Shown here piece by piece: positions 12,471-24,509 of a DNA stretch of 64,000 nt; within the stretch, counting starts at the first letter, position 1; each line of letters opens with the position of its first letter. Where the stretch lies: the NCBI GenBank assembly GCA_029783825.1, contig JAREIK010010166.1, forward strand, positions 129,001-193,000. The letters are read 5' to 3'. The position numbers were made by a program, and so were the translations under genes. This stretch comes from Sapria himalayana (lineage: Eukaryota > Streptophyta > Magnoliopsida > Malpighiales > Rafflesiaceae). Under the pieces are notes generated by a model. It worked only from the letters and a program-made list of their open reading frames with translations, was not told where the DNA came from and ran no database searches.

Positions 12471-14737
12471 TTGTCAATCTATCTATATATCTATTTACCA
12501 AAATATCTATCTATCTATTTATATACCTGTCTATCTATCTATCTATATATATATGTTTGTCAATCTCTCGGTATATCTATCTATCTATTTATCTATCTAT
12601 CTATTTTTATAGGTATCTCTCTATCAATCAATCAACCTATCAATCCATCTATCTATCTATCTATCTTTATATCTATTTATGTATCTATCTATCTGTCTAT
12701 CTATATATCTATCTATATATCTATCTATCTTTATATCTATCTATTTTTGGATCTATCTATCTGTATATCTAACTATCTATTTATATATAAGTCTATCAAT
12801 TTTTTTATCTATCTAACATAATATATATTTATCTGTTTGTCTATCTCTCTGTCTATCTCTCTGTTTATCTCTCTCTCTATCCCTCTATCTATCTATCTAT
12901 CTATCTTTCTATCTATCTATTTTTCTTTCTATCGATTTATGTAATTATCTTTTTATATATCTATCTATCTACATGTCTATTTATGTAGTTTTTTATTTAT
13001 CTATCTTTATAAATATCAATCTTGTTAATTATTTATGTGCCTAATTATCTATCTATCTATCTTACTTTCTTTGTATCTATCTATCTATTTATCTATCTAT
13101 CTATTTATCTTTCTATTTATCTATCTATCTTTTTATCTCTCTATCTATCGATCTATTTGTCTATATATCTATATGATCTATCCATCTTTCTTTCTCTCTA
13201 TCTATCTATCTATCTTTCTGTGTTTCTTTTTTTCTATAGATTTATATATCTATCTACGCGTGTCTATTTTTCTTTCTATCTCTCTCTATCTATCTAATGG
13301 TCTATCTATCTATTTATAAATTTGTTTATCTTTATTCTATCTTTCTATTTGTCTGTCTGTCTGTCTATCTATCTTTCTATCAAACTACCTATTCATCAAA
13401 ATATCTATTTATTTGTCTATCTATCTATTTGTCTATATATCTATATATCTATCTTTTCTTTCTATCATTCCTTCTATCTCTCTATATGTATATCTATCTA
13501 TCATTTTATTCATATATTTGTCTATATATCTTTTATCTATCTATCCATCTATCTATCTGTCTACCAATCTATCTATCTTTTTATCTATCTATGTATCTAT
13601 CTATTTGTCTGTCTATTTAACTATCTATATATTTATCTATATAGCTATCAATTTGTCTTTATATCTTTGAATTGATCTATATATCTATCTATCTATCTTT
13701 TAGTATATCTATCTATTTGTCTATTTGTCTATCAGACTATGTTTCTATCTATATATTTGTCTTTTTGTCTATTTAGATATATGTATATCTATCTACAAGT
13801 CTTTCTATCTATCAATCTATCAATCTACCTATCTATCTCTCTTTATCTGTCTATCTATCTACCAATCTATCAGTCTATTTGTCTATTAGTCTATATGTCT
13901 ATCTATCAATTTGTCTATATATAAATTTATCTATCTATCTATCAATTAATCAATCAATCAAAATAACTAACTATTAATCAATCTATCAATCTATCTTTCA
14001 TTCTATTTATCTAGTTATCTATTTGTCTGTCTGTCTAGCTATTTATATATTTTTCTATCTATCAATTTGTCCTTCTTTCTATCTATCAATCTATCTATTA
14101 ATCAATCTATCTATTAATCTAACTATCTATATATCTATCTATCTATCTATATATCAATATATTTGTCAATCAATCAATCTATCTATCTATCTAACTATCT
14201 ATTTGTCTATCTAACTATATAGCTGTCTGTTTACTTTCGTTCTTTCTATCTATCTAGATGTCTATCTATATATTTCTCTATTTTCCTATCTATCGACCTG
14301 TCTATCTATCTATCTTTCTATCTGTCTATCTAGTTGTCTATCTGTCTATCTATCTATTTGTCTATCTATCTATCTATTTGTCTATCTGTCTATCTATCTA
14401 TTTGTCTATCTGTCTATCTATCTATTTGTCTATATGTCTATCTATCTATCTCTCTATCTATCTATTTGTCTTTCAATCTATTTGTCTATATGTCTTTCTT
14501 TTTATCTATATATTTATATATATGACTATATGTCTATGTATCTATATGCCTATTTATTTATCTATCTATCTATCTATCTTTCTAGCTATATATGCATCTC
14601 TCTGTCTATCTATTTATCTATCTTTCTATTTGGCTATCTATTTGTTTTTCTATTTATTTGTCTATCTGTCTATCTATCTTTCTATCTATATATTTATCTA
14701 TCTATATATCTACCTATCTATCTATCAATTTTTTCTA
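8705..14737. repeat. Imperfect TCTA tetranucleotide array 2 (about 6 kb)
   Basis: This is the longest array of the window. It consists of TCTA units with frequent TTTA, TGTC, CAAT and TATA variants. Pure (TA)n tracts lie at about 11211-11258 and 12168-12204. Internal higher-order structure includes a duplicated block of about 150 bp at 10302 and 10462, a 24-bp super-unit near 14340-14430, and a strand-switched patch at 11515-11640. Many overlapping YLSI-rich open frames are periodicity artefacts. The right edge adjoins the CACTATAAG terminus at 14738. Confidence 0.95.
11515..11640. repeat. Strand-switched patch within array 2
   Basis: Inside the TCTA array a short segment contains the opposite-strand units (ATAGACAGATTGAT occurs twice, near 11517 and 11600). 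They are mixed with TTTATCAATATTGATAAA palindromes, so hairpins are possible. Confidence 0.6.
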
Positions 14738-15140
14738 CACTATAAGAATTTAAATTTAGCTCGGAAAATAATCCCTAGCTAATTTGCGAGGAATTATCTA
14801 GGGAATAGCAACAGTTATTGATTTTATATTGAATAACAATTTTTTGATAGATTAGAGACCAAAAATTTCGATGGAAAAATGTCCCCAACTAATATTTTCA
14901 TAATTTTTTGCACAATGATTGGCGGCAAATTTAGTAATGACTTTAGAGATGGATTTTCCCTAACTAATTAGCTCGCCAAAAAATCTCTCGCTAAATCGTT
15001 ATCTGGATTAATATTTTTATAATTATATATTAATAACAACGATTAGTCCTTAAATTATTATTTTCACAAAAAATATCTATTTAGCTAGTGATTTTCCCTA
15101 GTTATTTAGCTCGAAATTATTTCTATCATTAATCTCTCCT
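14738..15140 (+). repeat. B1 terminal and subterminal repeats
   Basis: The terminus CACTATAAG is followed by repeated CCCTAGCTAATT/TAGCTAGGGA-like units in both orientations. In CACTA elements such subterminal units are binding sites for the TNPA-type protein. That role is inferred here from family knowledge. Confidence 0.65.
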
Positions 15141-16149
15141 AAATTATTTTTTTTTGTTTTTTATATTATTTGTTTTAATATATGATGAAATTGTGTATTA
15201 AAGTTTTGTCATTGTCTACGGATGAGTGATCCTTGAAAGACATCTTCTCCTCATATAATTATAAAAATAAGATATTATAAATTAATAATTTCAAATATAT
15301 ATAAATACAAATAAAAATTTATATTAATAAAGACTAACATAACTATTTTTATGATAATACAATTTTGAAAAAATATACAAAATATTTTTTGAATTAATCT
15401 ATAATGATGTTTTATTATTTGTATTAATAAATAAATTAAATAATTAATTCTATAATTATAAATATTTTTTAAAATATTTGAAATAATAAATGAACATACA
15501 TACATTTGTGTTAATAAAAACCTAAAATTATTATTTATATGCTTCTAAAACAAATATTTACAAAAAATCTAAATTAACAAATAAACAAGTAAATATTTAT
15601 ATTAATAAAACTTAAAAAAAAATCTAATGATTATAAAAATTTATTAAAAAATTATTACTAAAAGTTTAGAAATATTTGAATTATAAAAAAATTATATTTT
15701 TCATTAAATTTAAAATAAAATAAATTGATTTTTAAGGATAAATAAATTGATGTTTTAATTACATCCAAAAACTTTAACGAGTTATACTAAAAATATTTCC
15801 TAGTGTTTATTAGAAGAATACTTCAGGTGTTTTTTTACTATTTAAAAAAAAATTTAAAAATTTACTAATGATATTTTTTTTGTTCTCAATGCAATTAAAA
15901 TTATTTTTAGCCCTATTAACACTTTTGAAAATCACTACCAAACTGACCCTAGATTGATTTTAATTGAAGTTTTCCATTTGCCTCTACTAAAATTTATAAG
16001 AATTAAAACATTGAGTAAATTATTATAGTAAATTAAAAAGAAAATAAAAAATAATATTAAATTTAAAATAAAATATGTAATCTTAAAATAAAAAATAAAT
16101 AAATAAATATTAATATTTTAAACTATAAACAAGTTAAATATGAATGATA

Positions 16150-17100
16150 ACCATATTGGTGGCCAACCAAAATAGCATCAAGGAGGTAATATTTTCTGTA
16201 TTTTCTGAAACATGAAGTGTCATGAATCATAACCTAATTAGTGTTCTTTCAATTTGAAGACCTCATGTTGTGTTAGCATTTGTTGCATTATTTGGTCCAT
16301 GCTTTCAGTTTTTGATGAAGAATGGAATATATGATCTTTGAAATTGATTTGATGATCTAACTTGATAATTTTGACCAATCTCACACAAGATAATTTTTTT
16401 CCCATGTATTTTTTTGAAAAGTTTAAGCTCTCTATTCTTACCATTTATTAATATTAGGTATCCACTTTAGCAGGTGATAGAAGGAATTGTGTACCTAGGA
16501 TTGACTTTAACAACCAAGAAAAAATGGAAGTGAGTCCTTGGAATCTACTGCTCAACAAATTTCTTATTTTATATCAATGAAATATCTGCTAGTAATCTCT
16601 CTAGAGCATCTTTTATTAATTTTATTTTTATTATGTTATAATTACATGTTGATTACTTAATACCATGATACTGAATCTGTTTAATTTTCATATATCTGTC
16701 GAGACTGTTAGTTTATTCACTGGGCCTAATTTTTTCTGCCTTTGCCCCATGGGCAACTTTTCTTTTGACCAAGGTTAGTATGATTAAGTGTCAACTTTTT
16801 GTCTTCCTTTCATTTTTAAGCTGGAGTTTGATTTGATGATATTACTTTTGTAATACAAGAAGTTAAGGGTGTTGGTGCTGAGCTAACAGCAGCAACTTTT
16901 TTGCCATTGGTAAATCTTACAAGCATTGTTAATTCTGCTGCAAGTTTAAATGTAAATATTCTAAAAAAATATGCATAAATTAGGTTATAGATATTTAAAA
17001 ATTGGAAAAAGGTTGGTGAACCTTTATGTACAACACCATAAACCATGAAAAACAATTTAACGATAATCTCAACTTCCATTCAAGTTGTCATACATACAAC
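16150..17100 (-). pseudogene. Unidentified exon-like cargo in B1
   Basis: Two minus-strand open stretches differ from the surrounding AT-rich repeat. 17079-16816 starts with ATG and encodes MEVEIIVKLFFMVYGVVHK at the N-terminus. Its later part, ending ITKVISSNQTPA then stop, follows a plausible splice acceptor (TTGCAG). 16444-16238 encodes a 68-residue peptide. The protein family is not recognised. The position is between the 5' subterminal region and the transposase, where B2 and D carry host sequence. A captured host gene fragment is plausible but unproven. Confidence 0.35.
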
Positions 17101-20085
17101 ATAAATACCAAGCTTACTTGAGAAAGAATTGATATTAGGATTATATAAAATTTTTATGAATACTAGCTGATCACAAATAATGCATAGGATGAAACGTTAG
17201 TATTCTCTTAAATCTTATTGTTTAAATTATTGTTTAACACAATATATTTTATTTATTCATGAACAATTTAATTCAAAGCAAATCATATATTTTATAGTTT
17301 ATGATTCAAAAGAGTTTACAAGTGATCGAAGTTTTGACTTTTTATTATGTTTGTGTTAGAGATGATATTTTGGGTTATGCCAAAATATTTATTAGTTTAA
17401 TTGGCAATTAAGTTCGGAAAAACTAATATCTCAGAGAGTTTGGTTGCTCACATTGATTTAGTAGGCCGAAAATACTCAACCTAGATAATTGTTGCCTAGT
17501 TTGCAAGTGAATAACGACTCAGGTTGTGCTACTTGAAGTGTCAAGTTGACATTGTTTTTTGTTAAAACATAATAAATTTTTATTTTATCAAGAGATAATA
17601 TTTAAAGATTTTATTTTAAAAATTATAAAAATTAGTAATCTTTTGCTTAAAACTTATATCCAACTTAAATTAGAATACTCATATAATCAAGAATATTCAT
17701 AATTAGTGAAATAATTGTTGAGTTTTGCTATTCTTTCAAACATTCAAATAAATATATGTGCAACTAAAAGAATAGTGATATGCATAATGCTGCTATACTA
17801 AAGCTTGTTTCTCATGCTATACAATTCATTTAATTTTCTATTTGAAAACTTTACAAAAAATATAGTAGATTCTAAATTATTTTATAGTTTCAAAATATAA
17901 TAAATTACAATTAACAGTCCAAGTTATAAGAAAAAAAAATTTACACCCAATTAATAGTCCACATCATAAAAAATTTAATGTCCATGCTTAATAAATAAAT
18001 TAGAATTAAAACACATGAGTGTTATGTTTGTGTTTATTGTATAATCTTGATAAAATTAAATTCATTAAATTTAATATTGTTCATGGTTTTTTATCACAAC
18101 CTCCTTAATTTTGATAAAAATAAAGAAAAAATTAATTTTTTTCATGTAAATAAAATCATCCTCAATTAAAATATAAAATATGAGCTACTCATGGTGATGC
18201 TGATTACTAATTTTTTTTTTGCTAGTTTAATATTGTTTCAAAATAATTTGTTATTGTTGTTAGATGTTATTAGACTTAGGGAAATTTATTTAATGGTACA
18301 TTAGAATAATATTTAAAAAAAATACCTAATCATATTAAAAAATACATCAAAATAAATGATTTTTACTTTCTGGTAAACTCAAAAAATACTTTTATTCTTT
18401 TTATATATTTCATGATTTGAAAAAAAAAACAAAATAGTATGCTCAATTTGTAGCAATATAATATTTATATAAATCTTATGAACACATGACATTACATAAA
18501 ACATTAATACATTTATATAATTGTATGACAATAAATATATATATGGTTATACTTTAATATATATAAACATATAACATTATATATATATACATTGATATAT
18601 TTATATAAACCTATAATGTTATATATAAATATTTATACATATGTATAAATGTTTATAAATATTTATTCAATATTTACATAACACTATCCATTTAAATAAT
18701 TGTTTATATAACATTTATATAACATATAAAATATTTATACATATATATATTCATTTATATAGCATATAAATTTTTATATATAAATATAATAAGTATAATT
18801 TTTATATAAATGTGATATATATACTATATAATATTTATAAAAGTGTTTACATATATATGTGTGTGTCTGTGTGTGTGTCTAAACACTTATACATTTTTAT
18901 AATCATTAGCCATTATATATATAAGTTTATACTTTAATATAAATGTGCAATTGAAAGAATAATGATGTGCAATATGATGCTTGTATGCATACACAAAAGA
19001 TCATCTCTATAATTTATATATCATATTAAGAAATGATACATCATAGAGGGATATTAGTAGTTTTATCTATAAATGAGGCAGAGTATTATTAGGTATTGAG
19101 GGAGACAAGACAATTATCATTGTCATTTAGGAGTCTTCATAGAGCTCCTCTATAATGATGCTTACTTAAAAGAAGTAAACAAATCTTTTTTAAAAAATTG
19201 TTGTTGATACTTCTCATTTATTATGTACTATAGTTATCGTAACTCATCTTTTTACTTAGATGTATAATTATTATTTCAGAAGTTAAAAATTAATGGTATA
19301 GAAAAGTATTTTTTGCTTAATATTTTCTACTTGTTTTTTTAAAATATTAAAATAGCTACTAAAAAATTATCTAAAATCATTTATTATAGTAATATACAAG
19401 TTAAAGTTGGATGATTTTATCTTTTTTTTTTTTAATTTTTGGATTTATTTGTAGTCTTATTTTTATGAATTATATTTTTAAGTAATTAATTTTTAATTTT
19501 ATTTTTTTGGATAATGTTAAGATTATATATTTCTTTAATTTTTATGGTCAAATATTTTATTAGTTGTTTGAATATTATTGATATGTTACTTATTCATTAT
19601 TTACTTGGTTATTTTTTTTATTTAATTGAGATGTTATAAATATTGTATGGTTATACATCTATACAATTTATCAATAGTTATATGAAATAATATATATTTT
19701 TAATAAATGAATTAATATGAAAATTTAATTACTAATTAATAATTTTCATGGTTATTAGTAATATTATTTATTTTCTCCAATGTTATAACCATAAATTAAT
19801 TTTTTTATTTCTGAAATTTATTTGAATAATTAATAAATAGTATTATAAAAAATAACAATAAATATTTCATAAATTATTAAGCATAAATTTATCTATATAT
19901 GAAATAATATAATTAATGGTTAAATATAAAATAATTTCATTTTCTAATATTTTTAATCTCTGACCCGTCTCTCCCCTGACTGGTCATCGATACATAATTA
20001 GGTTAATTCACTTCTAAAAAACCTTCGAGTCTTAGAGCACACTACCATTGCACCATCATTTTGAAGAACCATTTTAAACAAAGAA

Positions 20086-20116
<31 letters not shown>

Positions 20117-20240
20117 GTGTTTTTTTGTTTATTTTCATTATAATTTAATGAGAAATTAATAATGAGTTTTGTAAATTTAAAATCAGTAGTGAGCTAAATG
20201 GTGCTTTTTTGTTGAGGTCAAATATGTTAATGATAAATTG
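17100..20240. other. AT-rich interior of B1
   Basis: No gene is supported. 18480-18900 contains repeated ATATAAAC/TTATAT units homologous to 31130-31500 in B2. 19620-19960 resembles the reverse complement of roughly 47750-48000 in E. A (TC)n tract lies at about 20088-20117. Confidence 0.55.
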
Positions 20241-20323
20241 GTAGAGTGAACTTTTTTTTAATGATTATTTTTTTAAGGTTTAATTAATTTCAAATCAAGA
20301 GAAAGTGTGCTAGCTCTGAAATT
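20241..20323. repeat. Left copy of an 85-bp direct repeat flanking the copia element
   Basis: The sequence from GTAGAGTGAACTT to GCTCTGAAATT recurs at 24421-24507 just outside the other LTR, with scattered differences. It is far longer than the usual 5-bp target-site duplication of copia elements. Confidence 0.7.
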
Positions 20324-20575
20324 GTGAAATATAAGGACAAATGAGTGAGAGATATAGGAGAAACATGAGAGAGATTTCTTATTACTTCAAGACTCATACA
20401 AATGCTCCCTATTTATAGGGGTTAATGCATGAATACATATTAAATGTACCAATGAATACATATTAATCCATGCTAATTAATACACATTAATGTATGAATA
20501 ATAAGAGTCACAATAATATCAATAGTCAAGAAATTTATGGAGAGTTTATGGACATCCATAATATTATTCATAATA
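20320..20575 (-). repeat. copia LTR (downstream LTR in element orientation)
   Basis: It matches 24159-24423 over its whole length, sharing GAGTGAGAGATATAGGAGAAA, CTCCCTATTTATAGG and GGACATCCATAATATT. The CTATTTATAGG phrase could hold the TATA box. The edges are approximate. Confidence 0.7.
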
Positions 20576-20700
20576 CTACCAATTGGATGTCCATGATACT
20601 GCCTCATTAATAACCTTTACAGAAAATCCTAGTGGGACAAAACCATGGTAAAGGAAAAAAGAGTACAGTATAAAAAAATTTACTCCTCCTCTTTGCAACA

Positions 20701-20976
20701 TCACTTTAAATCTCTGAGCCTACGCATTCTAGTGCTATGAACTAGCCTTTCAAATGCTATAGTAGGTAGAGCCTTGGTGAATAAATCTACTAGATTATTA
20801 GTTGAACAAATTGATTGAATATCAATATCACAGTTCTCTTGTAGATCATGAGTAAAAAAAATTTTTGGTGATATATGTTTTGTTCTATCCCCTTTAATGT
20901 ACCCATTTTTTAATTGAACAATGCATGCAATATTATCTTCAAACAAGGTCATAGGGACCTCCTTGCTAAAATACAA
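20701..20976 (-). pseudogene. copia RNase H fragment
   Basis: A 91-residue minus-strand frame contains LFEDNIACIVQLKNGYIKGD, TKHISPKIFFTHDLQ and LVDLFTKALP. These correspond to the C-terminal part of the copia RNase H domain (DN, H and FTKALP landmarks). The upstream part is broken. Confidence 0.8.
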
Positions 20977-21149
20977 ACTACATAACCATCGAATATGATG
21001 TATTACAGATTTTAACCAAAAATATTCCCTACTTGCTTCATGAATTGCTAATATCTCTACATGATTAGATCTGGCGGGTAATTAATTATTTCATAAATGT
21101 CATGAAATGCTTGTATCACCACATGTGAACAGATAGCCTATTTTTGATC

Positions 21150-22071
21150 GATCATTATGAGGATCATACATATATCCCACATCTACATAACCAATTAATT
21201 ATGCTTTGGGTACATTGAGATAATATAGGCCCATATCCATCATTCCTCGAAGATACATCACTATATGTTTAACTCCATTCCAATATCTTCTTGTTGGACA
21301 AGAACTATATCTTGCTAACAAATTTACAAAGAATGCTATATCGGGTCATGTGTGACTTGCAAGATACATTAGTGCTCCATTAACACTAAGATATGGTACT
21401 TTAGGATCAAGAAGCTCTTCATCATCCATCCGAGGTAGGAAAGGATCTTTATTCACATCTAATGACCTTACAACCATTAGAGTGCTCAATGGATGGGCAT
21501 TATCATTAAAGAATTATTTTAACACCTTTAATATATAAGCTGATCGATGAACACAAATTCTTTTCTCTAAGTGTTCAATCTGCTTACCAAGGCAATTTTT
21601 TGTTTTTTTGAGATTTTTCATCTCAAATTCTTTCTTTAAGTTGTCTAATGCTTTTGAAAGCTCATTCATAGTTCCAATAATATTCAAGTCATCAACATAA
21701 ACTGCAATTATAGCAAACTCAGATTCAGATCTTTTAATAAATACACATGGGCAAAGTGGATCATTCTTATACCCTTTTCATAATAAATATTCACAAAGAC
21801 AATTATATCACATGCATCTAGATTACTTTACCCCATATAGAGATCTACATTATTTTATCTAGTAAAGTCCTTGAGCACTTGAATTATGTGTTGCAAGCAA
21901 TTTTAATACTTCTGGGATTTTTATGTAAATGTCACTGTTAAGTGGTCCATATAAATAAGCCATAACTACATCCACTATAAGGGAATACTTCTCTTCATAA
22001 TCAATGCTAGATCTTTGACAGGATTTTTGTCCAACTAATCGTGCCTTATATTTGAAAATTTTATTTGTCAC
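21150..22071 (-). pseudogene. copia reverse transcriptase remnant
   Basis: A minus-strand reading near 21740-21680 gives FAIIAVYVDDLNIIGT, which contains the YVDD catalytic box of copia reverse transcriptases. The frame at 22071-21859 holds YKARLVGQK and VVMAYLYGPLNSDIYIKIPE, the N-terminal RT landmarks. The usual F(L/I)HG motif is changed and stops and frame shifts separate the pieces, so no active enzyme is expected. Confidence 0.75.
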
Positions 22072-22993
22072 GTCTCATTTTCATACAAATACTCATTTGT
22101 ATCCAACATGTTTGACACCATCATGTGTATGTACAATAGAATCAAAATTTTGGTGTTTTGAAAGAGAATTCAATTCTACTTCAATTACATCTTTCCATTT
22201 TGGTCAATCATCTCTCTGTCAATATTTCTTGATGGAATTTAGCTCAAGGTTATTATTGTCATTAACAATGTTGAGTGACATATTATAAGCAAATATTTCA
22301 TCGACAGCAATTATATTCTGATTCCACCTTTGGCTAGTTGTGACATAGTTTATTGGAATCTCTTGATTGTCACAAGTTTCAAGTACCTGAATTTTTTCTA
22401 GAATTACGACTAGGGACTCTTCTAGAGCTATCAATTCCTCAACTTGATTCTTTGATCCTTTTCTTTTCCGAGAATTTTTATCTTAGGAACCAACTGGTTA
22501 TCCACATTTCACTGATACTTTAGGTTCATTAGCAATAGATTGTCCTACCAGGACTTTAATTCTAATAGAGCATTAGTAATTGGCATGTAAGATATAGACA
22601 CTCTCTTAGGATTAGTAAATACATCTGGCAATTAATTTGCTAAAATTTGCAAATGAATAATATTTTGAACTTCTAGTTCACATTCCTTTATGCGAGGGTC
22701 AAGATGAGACAACAACAATTGATTCTAACTAATAGCCTTTTCTAACTGTTTATTTTTTTTCTTTAAAGTTGGAAAATCTGATTCATCAAAATGACAAACA
22801 AAAAAATGAGCCATAAATAAATTTCAAGTTGTTCGCACTAAATATTTGATTATCGATGGAGATTCATATCCAATATGTATTCCCATTCTTCTTTGGGGAT
22901 TCATCTTAGTGCATTGTGGTGGAGTAATCAGTACATATACCACACACCCACAAATTCTTAGATGAAAAATATTTGGTTCTCGACAAAAACTAA

Positions 22994-23392
22994 TTATAAA
23001 GGAGAGAACTCATGATAATTTATTGGTCTAATACGAATCAGTACTATTGCATACAAAATAGCATGGCCCCAAGTAGAAGTTGGGAGCTTCATCCTTATTA
23101 GTAATGGACTTGTAATCAATTGAAGGCATTTAATAAATAATTCTGTAAGACCATTTTGTGTATGAACATATGCTAAAGGATATTCAATAGTTATTCCAAT
23201 ATACATATAATAATCATTAAAAGCTTGGAAAGTAAATTCTCCAGAATTATCAAGATGAATTGACTTAATTAGATAATCTAGAAAATGAGCCCATAACCAA
23301 ATTATTTGAGCAAAGAATTTAGCAAATGCTCTATTATGTGTTGATAACAAACAGACATGTGACCATCTCATTAATGTATCAATCAGAATCAT
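22994..23392 (-). pseudogene. copia integrase remnant
   Basis: A 132-residue minus-strand frame shows FIDxxSRW-like ILIDTLMRWSHVCLLSTHN, then IKSIHLDNSGEFTFQAFNDY and GITIEYPLAYVHTQNGLTE. This is the integrase core order D...D...E. Here the second D (LDN) and the E of NGLTE are visible. Flanking parts are frame-shifted. Confidence 0.8.
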
Positions 23393-23749
23393 AAAATATC
23401 GAAATGGTTCACATGGTGGATGAATAGGCCCACATATATCACCTTGTATACGCTACAAAAATGCAAGGGATTATGTTTTTATTTTTGTTGGTGAAGGCCT
23501 TATAATTAACTTTCCTTGAGAATAAGCATCACTTGAAAACTCATTGGATAAAAAATCTTTTGATTTTTCAGTGAATACCCACTTGAAGTTTTATTGATTC
23601 TCTATATCATTATAGACATAGGATGTCCTAATTAGTCATGCCAAACAATAAAATTATTTTCATCAATAAATTTTTGGTTTACTATGGCATGTGTTTCATT
23701 TGTGCTTATGTTTGTGTAGTACAAACCAAAAAAAAAATGGGTGATTATT

Positions 23750-24118
23750 TCAATATATTATTTTACCTAAGACAAAATTAGTAATATATAAATACTCAGT
23801 GTTATCTTTATTAGTAGTCTGAATATGATATCCATTTCGTCGAATATCTTTCAAACTCAATAAATTTCTTTGAGACTTTGTAAAATATAATGCATCATCA
23901 ATATGAATTTTTGTTCCTCCGAGTAATAATATATTAGCTCTTCTAAAGCCCTCAATCAATTTTTCACTATCCAATATTGTATTTACATCTAATCCTTGCA
24001 TTATTAAAAAGGAAAAACAATTATCTTTAAGTATAGTATGTGTTAATACACTATATGTGAGACATATATTATTATCACCGATTGAGGATCCCACCAGATG
24101 AGTTTCTATATTCTTCAA
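23750..24118 (-). pseudogene. copia protease / gag-pre-integrase remnant
   Basis: A 122-residue minus-strand frame contains THTILKD, then SEKLIEGFRRANILL, GTKIHIDDALYF and SQRNLLSLKDIRRNGYHI. These are the landmarks between protease and integrase in plant copia elements. The aspartic protease D-S/T-G is not preserved, because the positions before THTIL read TYSVL. Confidence 0.75.
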
Positions 24119-24158
24119 TATATCCTTTGAAAATCCAATGGAGCTTCATTCTGATAAC

Positions 24159-24423
24159 GTATTATTAAATTGAAGGATAAGAGAGTGAGAGATATAGGAG
24201 AAATAGGAAAGAGATTTCTTATTCCTTAAAGTATATTGTGACTCATACAAAGGCTCCCTATTTATAGGTTTAATAAATGAATACATATTAAATGTATTAA
24301 TGAATACATATTAATCCATGCTAATTAATACACATTAATCTATAAATAATAATAGTCACAATAATATTAATAGGCAAGAGATTAATGGAGCATTTATGGA
24401 CATCCATAATATTGTTCATAATA
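24159..24423 (-). repeat. copia LTR (upstream LTR in element orientation)
   Basis: It is the counterpart of 20320-20575 and is followed inward by the primer-binding-like site. The edges are approximate. Confidence 0.7.
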
Positions 24424-24507
24424 GTGTGAACTTATTTTATTTTAATGATTCTTTTTTTAAGGTTTAATGGATTTCAAATCAACAGAAAGTGTTCTAGCTC
24501 TGAAATT
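24421..24507. repeat. Right copy of the 85-bp flanking direct repeat
   Basis: It matches 20241-20323 and continues into the unbroken B1 sequence. Confidence 0.7.
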
Positions 24508-24509
24508 CG

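Larger units (their letters stand above)
20320..24423 (-). mobile_element. Degenerate Ty1/copia retroelement (minus strand)
   Basis: Two direct LTR-like repeats (20320-20575 and 24159-24423) enclose copia domains in the order protease, integrase, reverse transcriptase, RNase H when read on the minus strand. This order separates copia from gypsy. A primer-binding-like TTATCAGA lies next to the inner edge of the right LTR (near 24148-24157). Little room exists for gag between that site and the protease fragment. The coding region is broken by many stops and frame changes. It lies inside CACTA element B1 and is therefore the younger insertion. Confidence 0.8.

Noticed and set aside
1306..14737. 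CRISPR-like arrays
   Set aside because: The repeats are 4-bp microsatellites without spacers, and the window is a plant genome.
1306..14790. Many long forward frames encoding YLSI-rich proteins
   Set aside because: They arise because the 4-bp TCTA period gives a stop-free 12-bp cycle in all three frames. Several overlap each other and no other coding sign exists.
19970..20060. Possible tRNA-like segment with CTTAGAGCACACTACCATTG
   Set aside because: No cloverleaf could be traced and there are no internal A and B boxes in correct spacing.
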